This document shows, piece after piece, positions 1-13,529 of a stretch of 64,000 bases of DNA (positions are counted from its first letter, which is position 1; the number at the start of each line of letters is the position of its first letter). This stretch comes from Argopecten irradians (lineage: Eukaryota > Mollusca > Bivalvia > Pectinida > Pectinidae). Below the pieces are notes generated by a model. The model made no database searches and was not told the origin of the DNA. It saw nothing but the letters and a program-made list of their open reading frames with translations. The stretch covers positions 64,162,902-64,226,901 of the forward strand of contig NC_091134.1 of NCBI RefSeq assembly GCF_041381155.1, in the 5' to 3' direction. Both the position numbers and the translations under genes were made by a program.

Positions 1-3000
1 ATTATACACTATAGTCTTATAAGATGTCACATTATACACTGTATTCTTATAGGATGTCACATTTTATACTGTATTCTAATAGGATATCACATTATACACT
101 GTATTCTAATAGAATGTCACATTATACACTGTATTCTAATAGGATGTCATATTATACACTGTATTTTAATAGGATATCACATTATACACTTTATTCTAAT
201 AGGATGTCATATTATACACTGTATTTAATAGGATATCACATTATACATTGTATTCTAATAGGATGTCACATTATACACTGTATTCTAATTGGATGTCACA
301 TTATATACACTGTATTCTAATAGGATGTCACATTATACACTGTATTATAATAGGATGTCACATTATACACTGTATTCTAATAGGATGTCACATTATACAC
401 TGTATTCTAATAGGATGTCACATTATACACTGTATTCTAATAGGATGTCACATTATACACTGTATTCTAATAGGATGTCACATTATACACTGTATTCTAA
501 TAGGATGTCACATTATACACTGTATTCTAATAGGATGTCACATTATACACTGTATTCTAATAGGATGTCACATTATACACTGTATTCTAATAGGATGTCA
601 CATTATACACTGTATTCTAATAGGATGTCACATTATACACTGTATTCTAATAGGATGTCACATTATACACTGTATTCTAATAGGATGTCACATTATACAC
701 TGTATTGTAATAGAATGTCACTTCACTGTATAATATGTCAATTTACACTGTATTCTAATAGGATGTCACAGTATTACACTATATTCTTATAGGATGTCAC
801 ATTATACACTGTATTATAATAGGATGTCACATTATACATGTATTTAATAGGATGTCACATTATACACTGTATTCTAATACAATGTCACATTATACACTGT
901 ATTGTAATAGAATGTCACATAATACACTGTATTCTAATAGGATGCCACAGTATTCACTGTATTCTTATAGAATGTCACATTATTCACTATATTCTTATAG
1001 GATGTCACATTTTACACGGTATTTTAATAGGATGTCACATTATACACGGTATTCTAATAGGATGTCACATTATATACTGTATTCTAATAGGATGTCACAT
1101 TATTCACTGTATTCTAATAGGAAGTCACATTATACACTGTATTCTAATAGGATGTCACATTATACACTGTATTCTAATAGGATGTCACATTATACACTGT
1201 ATTCTAATAGGATGTCACATTATACACTGTATTCTAATAGGATGTCACATTATATACTGTATTCTAATAGGATGTCACATTATACACTATAGTCTTATAG
1301 GATGTCACATTATACACTATAGTCTTATAGGATGTCACATTTTACACTGTATTCTTATAGGATTTCACATTATACACTGTATTCTAATAGGATTTCACAT
1401 TATACACTGTATTCTAATAGGAAGTCACATTATACACTGTATTATAATTGGATGTCACATTATACACTGTATTCTAATAGGATGTCACATTATACACTGT
1501 ATTCTAATAGGATGTCACATTATATACTGTATTCTAATAGGATGTCACATTATACACTATAGTCTTATAGGATGTCACATTATACACTATAGTCTTATAG
1601 GATGTCACATTATACACTATAGTCTTATAGGATGTCACATTATACACTTTATTCTAATAGGATGTCACACTCAACACTGTATTCTAAAAGGATGTCACAC
1701 TCAGCACTGTATTCTAATAGGATGTCACCTTATACACTGTATTCTTATAGGATGTCACATTATACATTGTATTTCAATAGAATGTCACATTATACACTGT
1801 ATTCTAATAGGATGTCACATTATACACTGTATTCTAATAGGATGTCACATTATACACTGTATTCTAATAGGATGTCACATTATACACTGTATTCTAATAG
1901 GATGTCACATTATACACTGTATTCTAATAGGATGTCACATTATACACTGTATTCTAATAGGATGTCACATTATACACTGTATTCTAATAGGATGTCACAT
2001 TATACACTGTATTCTAATAGGATGTCACATTATACACTGTATTCTAATAGGATGTCACATTATACACTGTATTCTAATAGGATGTCACATTATACACTGT
2101 ATTCTAAAAGGATGTCACATTATACACTGTATTCTAATAGGATGTCATATTATACACTGTATTATAATAGGATGTCATATTATACACTGTATTCAAATAG
2201 GATGTCACACTATACACTATTCTAATAGGATGTCACATTTTACACTGTATTCTAAAAGGATGTCACATTATACACTGTATTATAATAGGATGTCACATTA
2301 TACACTGTATTCTAATAGGATGTCACATTATACACTGTATTCTAATAGGATGTCACATTATACACTGTATTCTAATAGGATGTCACATTATACACTGTAT
2401 TCTAATAGGATGTCCATATTATACATGTATTCTAATAGGATGTCACATTATACATTGTATTATAATAGGATGTCACATTTATACACTGTATTCTAAAAGG
2501 ATGTCACATTATACACTGTATTCTAATAGAATGTCAACATTATACACTGTATTCTAATAGGATGTCACATTATACACTGTATTCTAAAAGGATGTCACAT
2601 TATACACTGTATTCTAATAGGATGTCACATTTTACACTGTATTCTAAAAGGATGTCACATTATACACTGTATTATAATAGGATGTCACATTATACACTGT
2701 ATTATAATAGGATGTCACATTATACACTGTATTCTAATAGGATGTCACATTATACACTGTATTCTAATAGGATGTCACATTATACACTGTATTGTAATAG
2801 GATTCTATATACACTGATGATTTACAGTATACACTGTATTCTAATAGGATGTCACATTATACACTGTATTCTAATAGGATGTCATATTATACACTGTATT
2901 CTAATAGATTGTCAAACTATACACTATTCTAATAGGATGTCACATTTTACACTGTATTCTAAAAGGATGTCACATTATACACTGTATTCTAATATGATGT

Positions 3001-3755
3001 CACATTATACACTGTATTATAATAGGATTTCACATTATACACTGTATTATAATAGGATGTCATATTATACACTGTATTCTAATAGGATGTCACATTATAC
3101 ACGGTATTCTAATAGGATGTCATATTATACACTGTATTCTAATAGGATGTCACATCATACACTTTATTATAATAGGATGTCACATCATACACTGTATTCT
3201 AATAGAATGTCACATTATACATTGTATTATAATAGGATGTCACATTATACACTGTATTATAATAGGATTTCACGTTATACACTGTATTATAATAGGATGT
3301 CATATTATACACTGTATTCTAATAGGATGTCACATTATACACGGTATTCTAATAGGATGTCATATTATACACTGTATTCTAATAGGATGTCACATCATAC
3401 ACTTTATTATAATAGGATGTCACATTATACACTATATTCTAATAGGATGTCACATTATACATTGTATTCTAATAGGATGTCACATTATTCGCTGTATTCT
3501 TATAGGATGTCATATTATACACTGTATTCTAATAGGATGTCACATTATACACCATATTCTAATAGGATGTCACATTATACACTGTATTCTAATAGGATAT
3601 CACATTATACACTCTATTCTAAAAGGGTGTCACATTATACACGGTATTCTAATATGATATCAAAGTAGGTATTGCATTCTGATATGATGTAGACATTGTA
3701 TTCTAATATGATGTCACAGTACACAAATGTATTCTAATATGATATCACAGTAAAC
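1..3755. repeat. 30-bp satellite/minisatellite array, about 120 units
   Basis: A head-to-tail array with a unit of 30 bp, made of ATTCTAATAGGATGTCACAT followed by TATACACTGT. The central copies (about 350-700 and 1800-2100) are almost identical. The edges carry more substitutions, small indels and a 'tagtcttatagg' variant, and the last units (3660-3755) fade out. Because 30 is a multiple of 3, the array has long open frames in all three forward frames, giving repeats such as MSHYTLYSNR; these are not genes. It runs off the left edge. It lies 5' of the first visible KIF25 exon, so it is either in a KIF25 intron or just upstream of the gene. Confidence 0.98.
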
Positions 3756-4277
3756 CAAGGCAATGGAAAAACTTTGAAATGTACCCGTTCGTCGGACAAG
3801 TGCTCCTCTGAAATGCACTCGTCTAAACAGCATTTTCACTTGCCCTTAATATTTTCCAGATAATTAAGTATATCAGACTATGTATATACAATGTGTTGAT
3901 TTAGCTGTATCCCGTTGATTGTCACCTATATATTGAGTGAAAAAGAGATTGTATAATATATAATTTAATGTCCAGGTCATAATCAGCATCAGAATTTTTT
4001 ACTTGTCCGATTGACAAGTGTCTTGTCAATATTCACTTGCCTGACTGCCAAATCTACTTGTCTGGAAGACTGGATCAGTACATTGATAAAGATGTCATAT
4101 TAAATAATATTGTGGTCAAACTATGTAAAAATTAACATAAAATCCAATACAAACATCCAACAAATTGAAGACATGTATGCTGTGTATGCACCATCATGTT
4201 TCTTAAGAAAATAGGTTTGACAGGTCACTTGAATACAAGTTACAATCAACCTTAAATTCTTATTAATATAATTTCAG
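3756..4277. other. Sequence between satellite and first visible KIF25 exon
   Basis: AT-rich, with no coding signal. It contains several short 'acttgtc' or 'gacaagtg' motifs in both orientations (about 3795-4065), possibly the remnant of a small inverted repeat. It ends in the acceptor 'aatttcag' before 4278. Confidence 0.6.
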
Positions 4278-7200
4278 ACCAAGGATGAGCGGATATCAAC
4301 ATTGGAAACAGAGAATGCGATGCTGTATCTGAAGTTGGCTCAGCTTCGAGGCTCACTTCAGAAGAACAGGGAGGACATGTCTGGACTACAGAACCAGTGT
4401 GATTCCGAACAAAAGTTTAGGAAAACAATAGCTCAATCTGCAACAAAATTGAAGCAAGATGTTAATGTAAGCCTTCATTATACTTGTACATATAACATTC
4501 TTTCAATGAGTTATTTTTAGAAACCATGACATGTATAAGCCAGATTTTGCCAAATGCATAATAAGGTTTCTTTCGAAGGTATTGTGGCTTCACTCTAAAA
4601 CCTGACATGTCCTTTAATGACACTGGCTGTTAATAAATCAGGAAACAAATTAAAAATGATAAATAAAAACAAAAAAACTTTGAACATCTTAACCAAATAT
4701 ATGGCTTCCTGTGTTCAGAATTTGAGATGTAAGTACAATATATGATCTTGATCTGAATGTATTATGCACAATTTCGTAATTTTCCAGCGATTACGAGTAG
4801 ACTTGTCTGCTGTCCATAAGATTGCCACAAATATACCACAAGACTTTGGATCACAGATTGATCGAGCTTCTACAGTGATCCATCGACACCGTCACATGTT
4901 CCAGTCCCAAACCTCTAGTCTCTCTGTCCTACAAGATAAGATAGAGCAAATGAATACAGCACTCCAAGATATCACAGATCGTCATGCCAAGGAGAAAAAA
5001 CGACGACAGGAACTCCATAATACACTCATGGTATATGTCAACACATTTTAATTATTATATAAAATTACACTCTAGTCTTTACCAATATTAGCAATTATGT
5101 TTATATTTATCCCCCTTCCCAACTTCAAACATATCAATGACATCCCTTTTACATCATTATAAAACAATATTTATAAGAACAATGCTTCTGTTCTAGCCTT
5201 CATTAAAATGTACCATAATGTAATTGTATGTTTGTTTGAAAAACTTATAGGAACTGAGGGGTAACATAAGAGTTCACTGTCGACTTCGACCATTGATGGA
5301 GTTTGATACCGGTTTAGAGGACCCCTCAACACTTGGCAGGTAAAAAAAGTTTCCTGTCAAAATGTGCAAGCATGTAACAGATTTGATACTTTTTTAAATA
5401 GTTTACCAGTAGATATTTTCAATATTTGGCAAAAAGGTAACTGTTTTTAGCTCACCTGGCCCAAAGGGCCGGTGAGCTTATGTCATGGCGCGGCGTCCGT
5501 CGTCCGTCCGTCAACATTTCCTTTAAATCGCTACTAGTCATAGAGTTCTGCATGGATTGTAACCAAATTTGGCCACCAACATCCTTGGGGAAGGAGGAAC
5601 AGAACTTGTATAAATTTAGGCTCTTACCCCCCGGGGGCAGGAGGGGCAGGGCCCAATAGGGGAAATAGAGGTAAATCCTATAAATCGCTACTAGTCATAG
5701 AGTTCTACATGGATTGTAACCAAATTTGGCCACAAACATCCTTGGGGGAAGGGGAACAGAACTTGTATAAATTTTGGCTCTGATCCCCCAGGGGCAGGAG
5801 GGGCGGGCCCAATAGGGGAAATAGAGGTAAATCCTTTAAATCGCTACTAGTCATAGAGCTCTGAATGGAATGTAACCAAATTTGGCCACAAACATTCTTG
5901 GGGGAAGGGGAACAGAACTTGCATAAATTTTGGCTCTGACCCTCTGGGGGCAGGAGGGGCAGGCCCAATATGGGAAATAGAGGTAAATCCTCTGAATCGC
6001 TACTAGTCATAGAGTTTTGAATGGAATGTAACCAAATTTGGCCACAAACATCCTTGGGGGAAGGGGAACAGAACTTGTATAAATTTTGGCTCTGATCCCC
6101 TGGGGGCAGGAGGGGCGGGGCCCAATAGGGGAAATAGAAGTAAATCCTTTAAATCGCTACTAGTCATAGAGTTCTGCATGGATTGTAACCAAATTTCGCC
6201 ATAAACATCCTTGGGGGAAGGGGAACAGAACTTGCATAAATTTTGGCTGTGGCCCCCCGGGGGCAGGACAGATGGGGCCGAATAGGGGAAATAGAGGTTA
6301 ATCCTATAAATCGCTACTTGTCCTAGGGTTTTGCTTGGATTGTGACCAAATTTGGCCATAAACATCCTTTGGGGAAGGGGAACAGAACTTATATAAATTT
6401 TGGCTCTGACCCCCTGGGGGCAGGAGGGGTGGGGCCCAATAGGGGATTTACAGGTTTATATTAAAATTCCTTCAGAAAAGAAACAATGAACCTGTATTCA
6501 GAACATTACTTGGCATTACAAACCAGGTGAGCGGTACAGGCCCTCTGGGCCTCTTGTTCATCTTACTGTTGAAAATTTTAGATTCTTTTACAGGAAATCT
6601 TTTAGTTCATTTATATGCGCCTAAATATCAAACACTCCACTTGAACATCGATCCTATCGATAATAATTGCTAAACCAGCTATGTGTAATCTTTGAATATG
6701 ACATTGTATGTTTTAGAGTCGGAACAAAGTCTGAGGTGGTGGTGCATTATGTAGATGATGTAAGTACAATCTCTTTGATAGTCTAGAGAACCTTCCTATT
6801 CCTTCCTTTCTTGTGACCATTTCCAAAGTTTCAATGTAAATACAGTATAGGTATGATAAACCGAATATACTTCTCACATTTGTTAATTCTATTTTACAGG
6901 AAAATGCATGTGTACGGACAGCCAAACATAATAAAGTATTTGAATTTGAAAGGTATGTAAATATAATGCTATGACTTAGGAAATAGATCTCATTATCTAG
7001 TCTATAATATATTAGATCTACACAGTGAATTGTACAGTAGCATATTCTACCAGTAATAAGCATCTCCTCTTTTTATCAATTCTTTCAGAACTACATGTTG
7101 GTCGTGTCCAGGGAGAAGTCCCCTCAATGTATACATTAAACAATATATTAAATTTGTGTACAATCATTGTTTTACGTTGGACTGTAATTTAATATTAAAC

Positions 7201-10200
7201 CTGTTTTATTTGTTCACTTTTCTCAGAGTGTATGACCCTAAGGAGAGCCAGGACAATGTGTTTTATGAGGTACAGCCAATGTTAACATCATTATTGGATG
7301 GGTAAGTACAAATTATTTCGGAGTTTATATTGCTAAATACACTCGAAGCAATAAATTTCAGTTACAAATAAATAAAGATATATCTTGAAATATGAGGAAC
7401 ACCTATAACAACTAACAAAGAGTATAAAATGAAGAGATTTGTAAACTTGTGCATTCATATTAGAACTCAATCTAGAATTGATTGGGTGATCAATGCTTGC
7501 ATATTATCAAATCTTCAGTGAATGAATCTGAACTTATTCCCACTACAAACTGTATAATATTGTAACAGGTACAATATCTGTATCATGGCATACGGCCAGA
7601 CTGGGAGTGGTAAGACTCATACAATGTTGGGAAGTCACAAGAATGAGGATTACAATGCATCCCCAGAGCCCCATCCTGATGAGGGTGTCATCCCTCGTGC
7701 AGCTAGAGAACTCTTCAGGTAATGGAGGGAGAGATAATGGGACAAGTTATTTGATTTATTTACTTTATTTTGCTTTATTAAATTAGGTATACTTAATGTA
7801 ATTGTTACATCATAAAGATGTGACAAAATTCAGCCAAGGACATATTATCTTGTGCAAAATTAACAATTTATAGTCCTTTTCTGTCCCCAAGAGAGGTAAC
7901 TCTATGTATTGGTGTGTAGCAAAATGGAAATCCTTAATGACAGATATGTCTGATTTGATTTCAATATTATTGTGAATTACATGTTTTATTGTTAGATGAT
8001 TTCCATAATTTCCAGATTGATCTCAGAGAAGCCTGAGAGACACCATACAATAGAGGTATCTGTGGTGGAGATATATAACAATGACATTCGTGACCTCCTC
8101 AGCAGCGATGCCAATATAAAACATGATATCAGTACAGGGGTAGACAACTCCATCAATCTACCAACCATCACCTTCAAGTAGGTCATTCATTATTATACTT
8201 TCTTTTGATGCTTCCATTTTAAGTCTTTCATAAGTGTTACTTGAAGAAAACAGTGATTTTAGCTGAAATATGGAAAAAAATCCCTTATACAAAGTTTGAC
8301 CCCTTTTCCAATGCAATGCCAATAATTCACATAGCCCTTCCCAAAACTGAAATATGCTATGAATCATCAAGAACAAAAAACGAGGCAGTTTTATTTAAAG
8401 TTATAGACCTTTGTTTGTATACAATTCCTCATCCTTAGTATTAATTTTTGGGCTACAATTTCAAAATGTACAAATTAAGGTTTGGGAATTCAGAAAGTAC
8501 AAATAGAAATCAACATGGTGCCAAATCAGTGAAGCCACATTTTCTGATTGTCTATCTACAGGGAAGTTGACAATGTGTATGACGTCATGTGTCTGGTCCA
8601 GAGAGGGTTGAAGGCTAGACGAGAATCTTCTACACTGGTCCATGACCATTCAAGTCGGTCCCACCTGGTGGTCACTTTAACGGTCAACTCCCAGGCCCCT
8701 AGCTTTTTCTCTAAACCTTCCATCCAGGACGGTGAGTACAAACACTTGAACACTTGAAGAAATAAGGCCAAAAGGAAGAAGATCATATCTCCAGTTTTTA
8801 GCTCACCTGGTCCAAAGGACCGAGGTGAGCTTATGGGATACCGCAGCGTCCGGCGTCCGTCGTCCGTCAACAATCGACTTCTTCTCCATAACCGCTGGTC
8901 GGATTTCAACAAAATTTGACTGGTAGCATCCTTATGGGCTACTAACTGAAAATTGTACAAATGATGGGGCTGACCCACCCCCCCCCCCCCCCCCCCCCCC
9001 CGGGGGCCTGATGGACGGGGCCAAAAGGGGTCAATTTGGCTATTTCCATATAAACGACTTCTTCTCTGAAATCAAGCATTGGAAAGCACCCATAATGCAA
9101 TGGTAGCATCCTTATAGGGTGGGGATTCAGAATTGTACAAATGATGGGGCTGACCCCCCGGGGGCCTGAGGGGCGGGGTCAAATGGGGTCAATTTGGCTA
9201 TTTCCATATAAACGACTTCTTCTCTGAAACTAAGCATGAGATAGCACTCATAATGCAATTGTAGTATCGTTATAGGGTGGGGATTCAAAATTGTACAAAT
9301 GATGGGGCTGACCCCCGGGGGGCCTGAGGGGCGGGGTCAAAAGGGGTCAATTTGGCTATTTTCATATAAACGACTTCTTCTCTGAAACTAAGCATGGTAA
9401 AGCACCCATAATGCAATGATGGTAGCATCCTTATAGGGTGGGGATTCCAAATTGTGCAAATGATGGGGCTGACCCCCCGGGGGCCTGAGAAGCGGGGTCA
9501 AAAGGGGTCAATTTCCATATAAATGACTTTTTCTCTGCAACTTAACATGGGATTGCGCTCATATTGCAATGGTTACATCCTTATAGGGTTTGGATTCAAA
9601 TTTTTGCAAATGATGGGGCTGACCCCCCGGGGGGCCTGAAGGGTGGGGTCAAAAGGGGTCAATTTAGCTTTTTCCATATAAACGACTTCTTCTCTGCAAC
9701 TAAGAATGGAAGAGCACTTATAATGCAATGGTAGCATCCTTATAGGGTTGGGATTTGAAATTGTACAAATGATAGGGCTGACCCCCTGGCCTTAAACGGC
9801 AATATATGCGAGGTCAAAAAGGTCAATTAGGCTACTATTTTCATATAAACTACTTTGTCTCTGAACCTATGTATTGGATAGCATATTTATTTAGCGTATG
9901 GTATCAATAGCATCATTGTATGGTTGTGATTCAAAATTAAACTTTGGGAGTCAATTTTGCTTATTTTTCTAATTGTCAGAGTCTTGTGATAATTACTAAC
10001 AAAAAACCAGGTGAGCGATACAGGCCCACTGGGCCTCTTGTTTGGTTGTCCTGATGCTTTTCTTATTTTTGCTGTAAATTTGTATATCTTCACTAAAATG
10101 TGTTATGAAATGTTCTGCGTGAATGAAAAAACTTTCAAATTGATTAATTGAAACAAAACTATATGTCAAAAATATCTATCAAAATAATTTAAATAAAAAA

Positions 10201-13200
10201 ATTGAACTGATTTACCAGAGCAACACATGAAAGGTAAGGCTGTTTTTACCTGATCATTGCAATAACTATAATGAATTAGTAATTAGTATATGATTATCAC
10301 ATCTCGCTCACTCATACACTCTTTTGATCACCGACACAAACGTATGGTGTTTAAAGATGGGTTCCCACATAAGTTGCTCTCAAAGTCACTTATCAGAAAA
10401 GGATTACGAAAAATTCTATTTTTCCACAATGCCTAAAGTTATAAACTTTATATACAAAATTTACCAAGTAATTTGAAGTACAGTGTATAAGTAATTAAGA
10501 TATATATAATTGTATTTGATTTATTAGTAACCCACAAATAAATACAAAACTACATGTATGGATTGTGCCGACAGTTCTCGATCGGGCAAACATTTAGAGA
10601 CCTGTGTATGCACGTCATGCTGTTAACTCTTGTCTTAATTCCAATCTGTTACAACAGAGGGGAAGTGTTTATCCTAATAACGAATTAGAAAGATGGGTAC
10701 TTATCAGGAAGTAAAAAGGTGTGCAACATCGTCTTGAAGTTGCAAAGCTTCTGTCCTACAGGCACAACTTTCCACGTGGGGCACAGAAGGGGTACGAAAT
10801 ATAATACCAGCAGACACGTATCTGTACATGTACAAAATGTACATGTATATATACACGTACAAACATAATTACTGCATAATAGTAATTTCTTTTTCCAGCA
10901 GTGTATGCTTCTTTTTGATGTAATTTTGCCACAAAACACACACAATTTCTTTCATATTAATTGTGCATTTTATTTTTACCTTCTTTTGGCCTTTAGACGA
11001 TGCATGACCTCTACTGGATCATAGAATAGTCACATTATTTGAGGATTGTCGACGTGAAATTAATGTAATGTGTGTAAAAGATATTGCCTGGTAATAAAAT
11101 TCACTACGTATTCATAAGAGTAACAACACTAACAAGATGTAAAACCTGTATACATTATCTCTGACCTTGTTGACTCTATTTTCTCTTATCACATGACATT
11201 CCTAATGGAATGCCTATGCTGATGATCCAGTTTATTCGTTTCAAGATCCGATTGAGAAAATTAATGACTGTGGAGTAATAGTCTGCAGTATCTGATACCA
11301 TTTTTATTGTTGATTTTCCTCTAATAAATCCACAAGAAATGCACACAGTAATAAATTTTTTGGTTTCGTGGTTGAAAAAAACCACTAATATAAGCGGGAA
11401 CCCATCTTTGAGGTATAGATCACCATAGGAACTGAACTACAGTAAATAAGCAGCACCCAAGTCACAGGGCTCTTTCTTGTATTGGAAAGATAACCTGCAC
11501 GCTTCATGTCACTGTTCAAAAGTAGATTAACATAATATTACAGAGCATCAGTAAAGTCTCAAATGATCATTTCTACGATTTTAATACACAGTAGTATATG
11601 TAATAGCAATGAAAACATTCACAAAATAACATTTTAATACACAGTAGTATGTGTAATAGCAATGAAAACATTCACAAAATAACATTTTAATACACAGTAG
11701 TATATGTTATAGCAATGAAAACATTCACAAAATAACATTTTAATACACAGTAGTACATGTAATAGCAATGAAAACATTCACAAAATAACATTTGATTGAA
11801 GTATTTTAGAAAAATAAAACATGAGTATATGTGGTACAAGCTAGTTAAGAGTACATCAACTCACTTGTATGTGTTTGATTGTTAAAGTGAGGGGTCAAAA
11901 TCTTACAATAGATCTTACAATAGATCTTACATTAAGTACCTGGTAACACATCCATGTAAGGTTACAGAGACAGAGTACCATAAAACTGAATGAAATAGCT
12001 GATAGAAGAGATTATCATTTCTTAAATCATAACATAAAGACATTTAAGTTAACTGTTTTAACTTGAGGAAGTATGTAAAGTTTTAGAAATGTCTGATAAC
12101 CTTCACCATAAAACTCTAGGTTTATATTATGGTGATTTTGGTAAGTGTCCTTAAACCAATTAAAGCAATTCAGCAGCGGTGTAGAATGCTAATTGCTTAA
12201 TAACCTGATTTTGTGGACTGGATTTTGCAGAGAAATGTTTGGTATACAAATATATTGTCTGCTGCTAGGAATTAATTTGCTTGCTTGCTAGTCACACAGA
12301 AGTAAACAATATACAGGAAAGACTTATGTATGCTTACTGAATTGCATACTGACTACAGTATTTGTATTTAATGGAGATAATTATAGATGACATCTACACA
12401 CATTTAGTTGTTCATATATATAAATACTGAACTAGATGTAGAATTACCCATATATGTTATTGTTAGGTCACATGAGACAAATCACCTTTTGTCCGTCGTC
12501 GTACATCATATGTCTGTAAACAATTTACATTTTCGACTTCTTCTCCAAAATCACTGAAGCAATTTCAATGAAATTTTGCACAAACCTATAACACTAATCA
12601 AAATTGTGAATTATATGACTCCCACCCGCAGGGGGCTGTGGGAGGGGTCGAAAGGCTCACAAATGTGGAAGAATCAAATACTCTTCATTGATAGAAAGGT
12701 CTTAAGGTCTTTTACAAAAAGTGTTAATTATATGACCCAGGGGTCTCACCTTTCCTCCTGGGGAGGGGGTTAAGTTCACTATGGTTTATGTAGGGAAAAC
12801 ACATTTTTTTAGCATTTTTTGGTCGTTTGTAATAGGAAATAGTCAAATGTTGTCAGAATTTTCCCTATGAGATGGCCATTGAATCCTATTAACAAATTTG
12901 CCATGACTGACCCCCAGGGGCTTTTGGGGCGGGGCCAATAGGGGTTAAATAGGCTAAAACATTATTTGCTTTGTTTTCATAAGAAATGAGTCTTAGAATT
13001 ATTAGCCTGGAATAACATTTTAACATTATATCCATATTGGTCCTGGCTAACACCTAGGGGCCAGAGGGGTGGCCAAAAGGGGTCAAAATGGCTGAATTTT
13101 CAAAAATCTTTTGAATTCACAAATTTGATGGAACCAAATTAATCCTCATAGATTAAAAAGTCAAATGTACAATCACTGACTGGCTGCAAGGTGGGCCAAT

Positions 13201-13498
13201 ATATAGTGTTATATATGGTATGTCTTTGTATCATTCTGTCTCAGAATTCAGGTGACCGTTAAGGCCCATGGGCCGCTTGTTTTTATTTTTCATTTAGTAC
13301 TTCAGCATAGTGTGATTTTGATTACATGTATATAGAAATATGAAAGCTAGATAGTAATTAGTCCCATCAAGTCTATTGCATTTGCAATTGGAATGTGTCT
13401 TTCATAAGGGCTTGATATGAATTTACAGCAATCTGAAACTATTACAGCAATCTGAAACAACGCTATGATAAGTACATTGAAAAAGGATTAAATCTGCC

Positions 13499-13529
<31 letters not shown>

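Noticed and set aside
24..3668. Long open frames with MSHYTLYSNR-type repeats, up to 552 codons
   Set aside because: They come from a 30-bp repeat whose period is a multiple of three. All three forward frames stay open, and there are no splice or codon-use signs of a gene.
5705..6365. Minus-strand open frames of 101 and 120 codons
   Set aside because: They are translations of the tandem core of the pearl-like element and repeat with its period.
7090..7145. Acceptor-like 'tctttcag' followed by open sequence between KIF25 exons 5 and 6
   Set aside because: The motor sequence reads through correctly from 6952 to 7227 ([14 protein letters not shown]) and an extra exon would break it.
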